Assembly: GCA_019638255.1 (NCBI GenBank)
Contig: JAHBUD010000001.1
Coordinates: forward strand, 1,736,001 to 1,800,000
Source of the DNA: Cyclobacteriaceae bacterium
Lineage (GTDB): Bacteria > Bacteroidota > Bacteroidia > Cytophagales > Cyclobacteriaceae
Direction of reading: 5' to 3'
Length of the DNA: 64,000 bases
The notes beneath the pieces are model-generated. The model was not told the origin of the DNA. It worked only from the letters and a program-made list of their open reading frames with translations, and did not search any database. The position numbers and the translations under genes were made by a program. How positions within the stretch are numbered: position 1 is the first letter of the stretch; each line of letters begins with the position of its first letter. Shown in pieces: positions 16,677-24,353 of this stretch.

Positions 16677-19589
16677 TTGATGCGCATGAGTGGTTTGATG
16701 AAATTAATGAATAATCTTAAGGTTTCGGGGGCTTTCGTTCTGTTTGCGTTGCTTCAATTTGTTTTCTCTACTGATGCGCTTGCTACACACCTTCGTGCCG
16801 GGCAGATTGTGGCTACTCGTATTAGTTGTACTGGCTTAACGTTTCGGATTACTGTCACTGTTTATACAAACACTGGCTCGCCCGTTCTCTTTGGTGGAGA
16901 GATGGATTATCTTAACTTCGGAGATGGTACACCGCCAATATTAGTTCCTGAAACCCCCAATACTCCATTGGAGGGCTTTACTGGTGTCGCAACTGCCTCC
17001 TATACCATTGAACATACTTATCCCGGGCCAGGCCGTTATTTGATCAGTTATATTGAACCAAACCGCAACGGTGGGATACTCAATATGGATAACTCCATAT
17101 CCACAACGTTTTATATTGAAACTCAAATCAACATTGATCCCTTCTTTGGGTGCAACAACACACCCCAGTTGCTGATACCTCCAATTGATAGAGGGTGTAC
17201 AGGGGTAGCTTTCTTTCATAATCCGGGGGCTTTTGATCCGGATGGCGACAGTTTATCATACGAATTTGTAATTCCTTTTCGTGATAAGAACCAAACCGTT
17301 GCGAATTACCGCGACCCTAACCACCCCAGCTTCTATACTAATTTTGCCAATGGTAATGAGGCTGGTAATGGGCCACCAACCTTTACGATTAATCCCGTGG
17401 ATGGCACGATAATTTGGGATGCACCGGGTGCTCAAGGTGAATATAACATTGCTTTCATTGTAGTAGAGTGGCGGAAAATAAACGGCACCTGGTTTCGGCT
17501 AGGTTTTGTGCGAAGAGACATGCAGATTATTGTGGAAGATTGCAATAATGAGCGACCCGATTTGATTATTCCACCGGATGTTTGTGTGGTGGCGGGAACA
17601 ACATTAAACGCAACCATATTTGGTATCGACCCTGAAAACCACCCGGTAAAAATTGAAGCATTTTCAGAGATTTTTAATTTTCCTCCGGCAGAATCTCCGG
17701 CAATTTATTCTCCGGTGCCGGGACCCAATGACTTTCAGCCTTCCAATCCACCAGCACAAGTGCAGTTTACATGGGATACCAAATGTTTCCACGTAAAGGA
17801 ATTGAATTATCAGGTTGTTTTTAAGATAACTGACAGCCCACCGCAGGGTCCTCGTCTTGTAACTTTTAAAACATGGCGGATAAAAGTAGTGGCACCTCCA
17901 CCGGTTTGGAATACAGCAACAGTTGATTTTGCTAACCGAACAGCTCAACTCGATTGGCAGGATTATACCTGTGCCCAACAAGCATCATCTATCCAAATCT
18001 GGAGGCGGGTAGAGAGTGTTAACTTTACGCCTGATGAATGCCAAACCGGCATGCCATCAACACTTGGTTACTCATTGGTCGGTCTGGTGAATGCGACAGA
18101 AACCCAATTTACCAATACCGGCCTGGATGTGGGTGCGAGGTACTGCTACAGGCTTGTGGCTATATTTCCACAACCGGGCGGAGGCGAGAGCTACGTTTCG
18201 CAGGAAATTTGTATTCCACCTATCCTGGCTGATGCACCGGTAGTCACGCATATTAGTGTCGAGAAGACTTCAATCAATGATGGAGAGATCCGGGTAAGCT
18301 GGCGATCGCCTTTCGATGCAGACCCGGCACAATTCCCGAAGGAGCCCTATGGTTACGATTACATTGTTGAGCGTGCCGATGGGTTTACGGGCACCAATTT
18401 TGTGCCGATACATACAGGAAGTTTACCGGGTGATACCACCATCCTGGATAGTGATCTGGATACGGAAAACAAAATTTTCAATTATCGGATAAAGGCTTTA
18501 TCACAAGGTCAGGTATTCGATCAATCTGCATCGGCTTCAACAGTACGGCTTGAGTTGCGCCCGGCCTCGCAGCAAATGGAGCTCGTATGGTCGGCAGAGG
18601 TGCCATGGTCGAATCAGATTCAATCCTTTCCTGAACATCTTATTTTTCGCGGCCCCGAAAATGCAACGGAAAGTGAATTAGTGTTAATTGCCCAAAAGAA
18701 TATATTCGAAAACGGCTTTCGTTTTTTGGATACAGGGCTTGATGATAACACCGTTTATTGTTATCGTGTAATGACCCGGGGAAGTTACGGAAATCCCGAA
18801 ATTGCAGTACCACAGGATAACTTTTCACAAATCATCTGTGCTCAGCCCATTGATGACGTACCACCTTGTGATCCGGTTTTAGTTGTAGAATCATTCAATT
18901 GTGATGATTATCGTTTTCAGGAAGCGTGCAACTCAAATACATTCAGCAACACCGTTCGATGGAGCCGACCGGATGATCCGGATTGCCGTGCCGATACACG
19001 CAGTTATAACATTTACTTTGCTACAACTCCAGGAGGCACTTATACACTTCTGGCAACCAATGTTGTTGATACGTTTTATGTAGATCAGAATTTGACCTCC
19101 TTTGCCCGGTGCTATCAAATCAAGGCAGTCGATCGTTCGGGTAATGAAAGTGAATTCAGCAATGAAGTTTGCTTTGAAAACTGTCCGTATTACGAACTTC
19201 CGAATATTTTCACACCTAACGGTGATTTGTGTAACGATGATTTCAGGGCTTGGGGATTTGTACCGGCTACAGGTGAAGAAACCTCTGGCCCGAACCCGCT
19301 TTGCAATACGCCCGATCAGAATTCCGATGAATTCAGAATGAAGTGTGCACGTTTTGTTGAGTCGGTTGAGTTTAAGGTGTATAACCGGTGGGGTGGGGAA
19401 GTATATCAGTATTCTGGGAGAAAAAACTCCGATACAAATGGAATTTACATTCGGTGGGACGGTAAGGATAAGAGTGGAAATACGCTGGGTTCAGGCGTTT
19501 ATTTCTATGTTGCCGATGTAACCTTTGAGATGGCTGATCCGGCCAAGCGCAACAAGACTTATAAGGGATGGGTTCATCTGGTTCGTTGA
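16677..19589 (+). CDS. Large secreted protein with type IX secretion (type B, gliding-motility) C-terminal domain
   Basis: 970 residues. An N-terminal signal peptide ends around STDALATHLRAG; the ATHLRAG start of the mature protein is typical for a Bacteroidota surface-protein group. The middle consists of repeated beta-sandwich (fibronectin type III/PKD-like) domains with motifs such as GARYCYRLVAIF and NTVYCYRVMTRG (cysteine-containing). The last ~90 residues are the CHU_C type domain: LPNIFTPNGDLCNDDF, VYNRWGGEVYQ, IRWDGKDKSGN and GVYFYVADV. The domain directs export through the T9SS and attachment or release at the cell surface. Likely an adhesin or structural protein; no enzymatic domain is visible. 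Confidence 0.9.
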   Translation: MMRMSGLMKLMNNLKVSGAFVLFALLQFVFSTDALATHLRAGQIVATRISCTGLTFRITVTVYTNTGSPVLFGGEMDYLNFGDGTPPILVPETPNTPLEGFTGVATASYTIEHTYPGPGRYLISYIEPNRNGGILNMDNSISTTFYIETQINIDPFFGCNNTPQLLIPPIDRGCTGVAFFHNPGAFDPDGDSLSYEFVIPFRDKNQTVANYRDPNHPSFYTNFANGNEAGNGPPTFTINPVDGTIIWDAPGAQGEYNIAFIVVEWRKINGTWFRLGFVRRDMQIIVEDCNNERPDLIIPPDVCVVAGTTLNATIFGIDPENHPVKIEAFSEIFNFPPAESPAIYSPVPGPNDFQPSNPPAQVQFTWDTKCFHVKELNYQVVFKITDSPPQGPRLVTFKTWRIKVVAPPPVWNTATVDFANRTAQLDWQDYTCAQQASSIQIWRRVESVNFTPDECQTGMPSTLGYSLVGLVNATETQFTNTGLDVGARYCYRLVAIFPQPGGGESYVSQEICIPPILADAPVVTHISVEKTSINDGEIRVSWRSPFDADPAQFPKEPYGYDYIVERADGFTGTNFVPIHTGSLPGDTTILDSDLDTENKIFNYRIKALSQGQVFDQSASASTVRLELRPASQQMELVWSAEVPWSNQIQSFPEHLIFRGPENATESELVLIAQKNIFENGFRFLDTGLDDNTVYCYRVMTRGSYGNPEIAVPQDNFSQIICAQPIDDVPPCDPVLVVESFNCDDYRFQEACNSNTFSNTVRWSRPDDPDCRADTRSYNIYFATTPGGTYTLLATNVVDTFYVDQNLTSFARCYQIKAVDRSGNESEFSNEVCFENCPYYELPNIFTPNGDLCNDDFRAWGFVPATGEETSGPNPLCNTPDQNSDEFRMKCARFVESVEFKVYNRWGGEVYQYSGRKNSDTNGIYIRWDGKDKSGNTLGSGVYFYVADVTFEMADPAKRNKTYKGWVHLVR

Positions 19590-19611
19590 GAATTTTAATC
19601 TTATATTTTTC

Positions 19612-20001
19612 ATGATCGTGCTTTTCGATGGGGTGTGTAATCTTTGTAGCAACTCCGTTCAGTTTATCATTAAACGCGATCCAAAAGCTCAATTTAAATT
19701 CGCTTCGTTACAATCGGTTTATGGCAAGGAAATTTTAAAGCGATTTAAGTTGAATGCTGATGTTTTGCACAGCATAATTTTGGTTAAGGGTGATTGCTAT
19801 TTTGAGCGAAGTGATGCGGCATTGTTTATTGCTAAAAACCTGTCAGGTGCATGGCCTTTGTTCAATGCTTTCAAAATAGTTCCCCGTTTTATTCGCGATG
19901 CGGTTTACAACTGGGTTGCCCGCAACCGCTACAAATGGTTTGGAATGAAAAACGAGTGTTGGTTTCCCACCCCTGATTTGAAGAACCGCTTTTTGGATTA
20001 G
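19612..20001 (+). CDS. DCC family (DUF393) thiol-disulfide oxidoreductase-like protein
   Basis: 129 residues from the ATG at 19612. The first residues MIVLFDGVCNLCSNSVQFI carry the family DGxCxLC motif (Cys9, Cys12), with FASLQS and later DAVYNWVARNRYKWFG, the normal DUF393 pattern. A longer in-frame reading from 19525 would overlap the preceding gene and begins before the conserved start, so I reject it. Function unknown; thioredoxin-like by motif. It starts 22 bases after the secreted-protein gene. Confidence 0.9.
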   Translation: MIVLFDGVCNLCSNSVQFIIKRDPKAQFKFASLQSVYGKEILKRFKLNADVLHSIILVKGDCYFERSDAALFIAKNLSGAWPLFNAFKIVPRFIRDAVYNWVARNRYKWFGMKNECWFPTPDLKNRFLD

Positions 20002-20068
20002 GAAAGTTCTGTTTTATGTCTTGTCTGAGGTGTTTCGTATTTTGGCGCGTCAACAAACTACTCGAGTT

Positions 20069-20944
20069 ATGAAAGCCTATATATTTCCCGGTCAGGGTGC
20101 TCAGTTTACCGGAATGGGTAAAGATATTTATGACACTAATCCCACAGCCAAAGCATTGTTCGATCAGGCCAATGAAATACTGAAATTTGACATTACTTCG
20201 ATTATGTTTTCCGGTACTGCGGATGAACTAAAACAAACCCGCGTAACACAACCTGCTATTTTTATTCACTCGGTGGCCATTGCCCTATCAAACGAAACAT
20301 TTGCGCCTGCTATGGTTGCCGGACATTCACTCGGGGAATTTTCAGCCCTTGTAGCCAACAAGGCACTTTCTTATGAAGATGGTCTGCGCCTGGTTTACAA
20401 GCGCGCTATGGCCATGCAGCGTGCGTGTGAAATTAATCCATCCACCATGGCGGCCATCCTTGGTTTGGAGGATAGCAAAGTGGAGGAGATATGCGCTTCG
20501 ATTACTGATGAAATTGTAGTGGCGGCAAATTATAATTGCCCAGGCCAGTTGGTTATTTCCGGGTCAATGAAAGGTATTGAAATCGCCTGCGAAAAAATGA
20601 AGGTAGCAGGAGCGAAGCGCGCACTTCCGCTTCAGGTTGGTGGTGCGTTCCATTCCCCTTTAATGGAGCCTGCCCGTGAAGAATTGGCCGCAGCCATCGA
20701 GTCAACTCAATTTAACACTCCGGTTTGCCCCGTGTATCAAAATGTAAACGCTTTGCCTTCTTCAGATGTAAATATGATTAAAGTGAATCTGATTGATCAG
20801 CTTACTGCTCCTGTACGATGGACACAATCGGTACAACAAATGGTGGCTGATGGCGCTACGACTTTTATTGAATGCGGACCCGGTAAAGTGTTGCAAGGAC
20901 TCGTAAAGAAAATATCACCGCAGGCCGAAGCCATGAGTATCTGA
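20069..20944 (+). CDS. fabD: Malonyl CoA-acyl carrier protein transacylase
   Basis: Transfers malonyl from CoA to ACP for fatty-acid elongation. 291 residues from the ATG at 20069 (MKAYIFPGQGAQFTGMGKD). Catalytic Ser in AGHSLGEFSAL (GHSLG, about residue 92), Arg in VYKRAMAMQ, His in GGAFHSPLM, and Q in PGQGAQ and VYQNVN. A TTG start 48 bases upstream would add residues not seen in the family. It is convergent with folK, with 2 bases between stop codons. Confidence 0.98.
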   Translation: MKAYIFPGQGAQFTGMGKDIYDTNPTAKALFDQANEILKFDITSIMFSGTADELKQTRVTQPAIFIHSVAIALSNETFAPAMVAGHSLGEFSALVANKALSYEDGLRLVYKRAMAMQRACEINPSTMAAILGLEDSKVEEICASITDEIVVAANYNCPGQLVISGSMKGIEIACEKMKVAGAKRALPLQVGGAFHSPLMEPAREELAAAIESTQFNTPVCPVYQNVNALPSSDVNMIKVNLIDQLTAPVRWTQSVQQMVADGATTFIECGPGKVLQGLVKKISPQAEAMSI

Positions 20945-20946
20945 AA

Positions 20947-21426
20947 TTAAACTCTTTCAACGGGAAGCGGATCAATACATTCGGCCAGTAACTGGCGAAT
21001 CGATTTTTGCAATCCGGGATGAATTAAATCAGGCGAAACCTCCAGCAATGGAACGAGGGTGAACTTTCGCTGGGGGATGCCGGGATGTGGAATAATCAAT
21101 TCAGAATCATTTACTATCAAGTCATCCCAGAAAAGTATGTCTATATCCATACTGCGGGAACCCCATTTTTCTGCCCTTATCCTACCCAAATTTTGCTCGA
21201 TTTCATGGATGAAAGAAAGAAGTTCCTGCGGTGACAGATCGGTGTTGATTACCATAACCTGGTTAAAGAAATCAGGCTGGTCGGTTTTGCCCCAGGCAGC
21301 TGTTCGATATATGGAGGAAACTGTAATAATTTCTCCAGTTTGCCGACCAATTTGCCCAATGGCGGTATGGAGGTTTTCCTCTTTGTTTCCCAGGTTAGTA
21401 CCAAGCAGCAGATGAACGATTGCCAT
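20947..21426 (-). CDS. folK: 2-amino-4-hydroxy-6-hydroxymethyldihydropteridine pyrophosphokinase
   Basis: Pyrophosphorylates 6-hydroxymethyl-dihydropterin in folate synthesis. 159 residues from the ATG at 21426 (MAIVHLLLGTNLGN). The family signature is complete: LLLGTNLGNKEENL, SSIYRTAAWG, FFNQV and the ATP-binding WGSRSMDIDILFWDD and IPHPGIPQR. The open frame extends 108 codons further upstream over the sppA start, but that part reads antisense to sppA and is not coding. It is divergent from sppA. Confidence 0.97.
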   Translation of the reverse strand: MAIVHLLLGTNLGNKEENLHTAIGQIGRQTGEIITVSSIYRTAAWGKTDQPDFFNQVMVINTDLSPQELLSFIHEIEQNLGRIRAEKWGSRSMDIDILFWDDLIVNDSELIIPHPGIPQRKFTLVPLLEVSPDLIHPGLQKSIRQLLAECIDPLPVERV

Positions 21427-21468
21427 AAAATGTTGTTGTAAACATACTGATTTGGAAGGAGCCTGACT

Positions 21469-21476
21469 TAATTTTG
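21469..21476 (+). promoter_or_regulatory. Probable -7 element (TAATTTTG) of sppA
   Basis: TAATTTTG matches TAnnTTTG and lies 20 bases before the sppA ATG. The nearest TTTG (21451-21454) is only 14 bases upstream, shorter than the usual 19-21 spacer. Confidence 0.4.
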
Positions 21477-21496
21477 TAACTATTAACAAATGACAT

Positions 21497-23245
21497 ATGA
21501 GTTTTTTTAAATCATTTTTGGCGGCTTTTCTTGCACTACTGGTTTTTGCAGTGGTCAGTTTTTTACTCATGATTGGCATTGTGGCCGCTTTGGGCTCCGA
21601 GGAAAAAGTAGTAGTGGCGAAAAGTTCAGTATTGCACCTGAAACTCGATGCTGAAATCACGGAGCAGGAGGTTGAAAACCCTTTCGCAGGTTTACCCATT
21701 TTTGGCAGCGATGTACAAAACATTGGGTTACTTAAACTTAAAGAAACCATCCGCTATGCCAAAACAGATCCTAAAATCGAGGGTATATTTTTGAATGTTA
21801 GTTTCCCCATGACGGGCTTCTCTTCGTTGGAAGAAATACGGGAGTCATTACTCGACTTCCGTGAAGGAGGAAAATGGGTGGTAGCTTATGCCGATGTGAT
21901 GTCGGAGCCGGCCTACTACCTGGCATCTGTTGCAGATAAGGTTTACCTTAATCCGGAAGGTGAAGTAGAGTTTAACGGTTTAACCGTGGAAATCAGTTTC
22001 TTCAAGAAGTTGTTTGATAAACTGGAGATCAAACCTGAAGTCTTTCGGGTAGGTGATTTCAAAAGTGCAGTGGAGCCATTCCTGCTCGAAAAAATGAGCA
22101 ATGAGAACCGTCTGCAGTTAACCTCTTTGATTAACTCCATCTACGATCACGTGTTACTGGGTATTTCAGAAACCCGGAACATTGCCCCTAACCGCCTTCG
22201 CGAAATTTCAGATAAGATGCTGGTTCGTAATTCGCAACAAGCGGTTGAGCATGGCCTTGTTGATGGTTTGCTTTACTACGATGAGGTGTTGGGTGAGCTC
22301 CGCGGAAGATTGGGGTTGGAAGAATCTGCGAAAGTGAAGTTTATTTCACGCGGCAAGTACGTTAAGAGCATGGCGGATAATAAGGGCAGTGCCGATGAGA
22401 TCGCTGTGATTGTTGCCGATGGCACTATCCTGCCGGGTAAGTCGAGTGAGGGTATAGTAGGTTCACAAACCATTACCGAAGAAATCCGCAAAGCACGGCT
22501 AAACAAAAAGGTTAAAGCCATTGTGGTACGTGTAAACTCTCCGGGAGGTGCTTTTCAGGCATCGGATGCCATGTGGCGTGAAGTGAAACTGGCCACGGAA
22601 TCAAAACCTGTCATTGCTTCCATGTCCGACTATGCCGCTTCAGGCGGATACTACCTGGCTATGGCAGCGGATACCATTGTTGCCCGACCCCATACCATTA
22701 CCGGCTCAATTGGAATATTTAGTGTATTGTTTGATGCCAGTGGGTTTTTAGGAAACAAGTTGGGCATCACCTTCGATGAAGTGAGTACCGGAGAATTTGG
22801 TGAGCTGATTACCATTAGCCGTCCGTTAACGCAAGCCGAAAAAAATGTGTGGCAAACACGTACCGAAGAAATCTATGAAACCTTTACCGGTAAAGCGGCT
22901 GAAGGACGAGGCATGGCCAAAGACGATCTGAAGAAAGTTGCTTCTGGCCGGGTGTGGTCGGGAACACAAGCACTTGAACGCAACTTGGTTGATGTGTTGG
23001 GTGGTTATGACGATGCAATTGACATTGCTGCGCGGGCAGCCGGGGTTGATGATTATACCGTAAAACTTTATCCTCGGCAAAAGCCATTCTTTGAACAACT
23101 GATGGAATCCTTAAACGAAAATGCCCGCACAAACACGTTGAAAAAGGAAATGGGAGAGTATTACATGTGGTATTTGCAAGCCCAGAAATTGAAACAATTT
23201 GAGGGGGTACAGGCCCGGATGCCGTTTGAGATGATTATTCAATAG
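21497..23245 (+). CDS. sppA: Signal peptide peptidase SppA, 67 kDa type
   Basis: Inner-membrane serine protease that degrades cleaved signal peptides. 582 residues: an N-terminal transmembrane helix (about 7-32), then two tandem S49 domains. The catalytic Lys is in FRVGDFKSAVEPF (about residue 190, N-terminal domain) and the Ser in DYAASGGYYLAMAAD (about residue 380, C-terminal domain), the Ser/Lys dyad split typical of E. coli-type SppA. TAATTTTG at 21469-21476 is a probable -7 element. The gene ends at a clear terminator at 23271. Confidence 0.96.
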   Translation: MSFFKSFLAAFLALLVFAVVSFLLMIGIVAALGSEEKVVVAKSSVLHLKLDAEITEQEVENPFAGLPIFGSDVQNIGLLKLKETIRYAKTDPKIEGIFLNVSFPMTGFSSLEEIRESLLDFREGGKWVVAYADVMSEPAYYLASVADKVYLNPEGEVEFNGLTVEISFFKKLFDKLEIKPEVFRVGDFKSAVEPFLLEKMSNENRLQLTSLINSIYDHVLLGISETRNIAPNRLREISDKMLVRNSQQAVEHGLVDGLLYYDEVLGELRGRLGLEESAKVKFISRGKYVKSMADNKGSADEIAVIVADGTILPGKSSEGIVGSQTITEEIRKARLNKKVKAIVVRVNSPGGAFQASDAMWREVKLATESKPVIASMSDYAASGGYYLAMAADTIVARPHTITGSIGIFSVLFDASGFLGNKLGITFDEVSTGEFGELITISRPLTQAEKNVWQTRTEEIYETFTGKAAEGRGMAKDDLKKVASGRVWSGTQALERNLVDVLGGYDDAIDIAARAAGVDDYTVKLYPRQKPFFEQLMESLNENARTNTLKKEMGEYYMWYLQAQKLKQFEGVQARMPFEMIIQ

Positions 23246-23270
23246 CTAATCCATGTTTTGATAAAGATTT

Positions 23271-23299
23271 AAGGCTATCTGCAAAGGATAGCCTTTTTT
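23271..23299 (+). terminator. Rho-independent terminator of sppA
   Basis: Perfect 9-bp stem AAGGCTATC (23271-23279) / GATAGCCTT (23287-23295), 7-base loop, followed by TTTT. It lies 26 bases after the sppA stop. Confidence 0.9.
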
Positions 23300-23860
23300 A
23301 ATGTGCCCTATTGCCTGGTTTTAGCACAGGTATGCAGTTATTCATGAGCCTGTTTCGTCCTTAAAATTTCGCTGTGAAGTTCATTTAAACGCTAACACCC
23401 ATTAGCCTGTGAAATAGACAGTTATTTAAATGCAAAAGGCTAAATCTCCATGTAAGATTTTGACCAATTTTGTCAAAAACAATACTTAAAGTAACACTTT
23501 AAGTAACTTTTCTACATAGGTTCTCGTGACCGTAATCTCAGGTTAGAATCAAATCACCGACTGATAAGTGCATTTCATCCTCTTGTTTGGTTGATCGAGG
23601 TACTAAATTGAAAGGTGACCACCCTCAATTGGATAACCTATGATATTGTTAAACGCCTGTAGTGTTTTAGCGAAACCCTGAACTTAATTGAGTCTGACTA
23701 AACCGTTCTTTAGTGGGTCGTTCTTTGATACCCTGGTTATATGCTGGAGGAGGTAATAACTTTAACAAGTTACGGTCTAGCCAGTCAAGGGATATTGTGT
23801 TGTGTGAATGTGCGGTTTGAAATTGTCAGCCTGATTAGGCTTTATTCGGATGCAGTATAA
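23300..23860. other. Gene-free AT-rich spacer with one strong palindrome
   Basis: No ORF of more than about 20 codons with a plausible start is seen on either strand, and no tRNA or known riboswitch pattern. The only clear structure is the perfect inverted repeat ACTTAAAGT-AAC-ACTTTAAGT at 23484-23504, inside a GTAAC repeat context. The stretch separates the sppA terminator from the terminator of the small peptide genes. An unannotated small RNA cannot be ruled out. Confidence 0.5.
23484..23504. repeat. 21-bp perfect palindrome in spacer
   Basis: ACTTAAAGT (23484-23492), AAC, ACTTTAAGT (23496-23504): 9-bp arms, 3-base centre. Too AT-rich and without a T-tract to be a terminator; it could be a protein-binding site. 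Confidence 0.4.
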
Positions 23861-23861
23861 A

Positions 23862-23900
23862 AGGAAACAGTACTTGTAGTCGTCACCACAAGTACTGTAA
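23862..23900 (-). terminator. Terminator of the two small peptide genes
   Basis: Perfect 10-bp stem CAGTACTTGT (23868-23877) / ACAAGTACTG (23888-23897) with a 10-base loop. On the minus strand it is followed by TTTCCTTTTAT; on the plus strand only TAACCCC follows, so it works in the minus direction. It lies 30 bases after the stop of the second peptide gene, supporting real minus-strand transcription there. Confidence 0.75.
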
Positions 23901-23927
23901 CCCCTTGACTTTCAATAATTCAATTGT

Positions 23928-24080
23928 TTATATGCGTTCTGAAACAAATCCTCCGGTTGGTTCAGAGAAGGATGATTCAGATTTTACAGTCGGATCAACT
24001 GTTACTCGCTTTCCGTTAAACGAAAGAGTTAAAATAGTGACAATAACAATTGCACTAAGGAGTAAAAATTTTGTTTTCAT
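23928..24080 (-). CDS. Small exported peptide, C-terminal GGFVSERI
   Basis: 50 residues from the ATG at 24080; not a family I recognise. It has a classical Sec signal: MKTK, then the hydrophobic FLLLSAIVIVTILTLSF, then a short polar tail rich in Ser, Thr, Glu and Val ending GGFVSERI. The end matches that of the neighbouring peptide (GGFGTSERV). No lipobox Cys is present. It follows the first peptide gene by 23 bases and is followed by a terminator, so the two form a small operon. The predicted mature product would be only about 27 residues. The reading on the opposite strand over the same bases has no family features and is taken as a shadow. Confidence 0.65.
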   Translation of the reverse strand: MKTKFLLLSAIVIVTILTLSFNGKRVTVDPTVKSESSFSEPTGGFVSERI

Positions 24081-24103
24081 TTTCTTCTGTTTAGAATAGG
24101 AGC

Positions 24104-24235
24104 TTAAACTCTTTCACTTGTTCCAAATCCACCATTTTCAAGTTCAGTGGATGGTTTTACTTCTTCCTCGCTGCATGCAGTAAAAGAAAGAGCACAAACA
24201 GTAACAAATAGCAGGGTGTAAATAACTTTTTTCAT
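24104..24235 (-). CDS. Small lipoprotein-like peptide, C-terminal GGFGTSERV
   Basis: 43 residues from the ATG at 24235; not a family I recognise. N-terminal MKKVIYTLLFVTVCALSFTA is a lipoprotein signal with the lipobox SFTAC (Cys21) followed by SEEE, an acidic +2/+3 region often seen in Bacteroidota surface lipoproteins. The remaining ~22 residues end GGFGTSERV, shared with the next peptide. The gene is divergent from the TPR-sensor histidine kinase (GTG at 24354), 118 bases apart, and is the first gene of a two-gene unit ended at 23862. Possible roles: precursor of a signalling peptide or a tiny envelope lipoprotein; both are inference. Confidence 0.65.
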   Translation of the reverse strand: MKKVIYTLLFVTVCALSFTACSEEEVKPSTELENGGFGTSERV

Positions 24236-24353
24236 GAGTTGTGGGGTTTAGGGGTTAAATATTAGTTTTAAATTATTTTTTCGTTTTAATTATGATCCAA
24301 AGATGCAGGATGGTTTTTTCCTGTTTTGTATAATAAAATTTTAAAAATAACTC

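Noticed and set aside
16677..19589. Enzyme domain in the large type IX secreted protein
   Set aside because: Only beta-sandwich repeats and the CHU_C sorting domain are visible; no catalytic motif was found.
19525..19611. Upstream extension of the DCC-family gene
   Set aside because: It overlaps the end of the secreted-protein gene and is not conserved in style; the motif start at 19612 fits.
20021..20068. TTG start 48 bases before fabD
   Set aside because: FabD begins MKAYIFPGQGAQ; the extra residues are not seen in the family.
21427..21750. N-terminal extension of folK
   Set aside because: It lies antisense over the sppA start and shows no folK-family residues; the family start MAIVHLLLGTNLG is at 21426.
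23905..24099. Plus-strand frame of 64 codons over the second small peptide
   Set aside because: It has no signal or family features; the minus-strand frame over the same bases has a start, signal peptide, a motif shared with its neighbour and a terminator.
24236..24353. Promoter pair between the peptide genes and the kinase
   Set aside because: Both directions contain TTTG- and TA-rich text, but no combination matches TTTG-N19-21-TAnnTTTG well enough to report coordinates.
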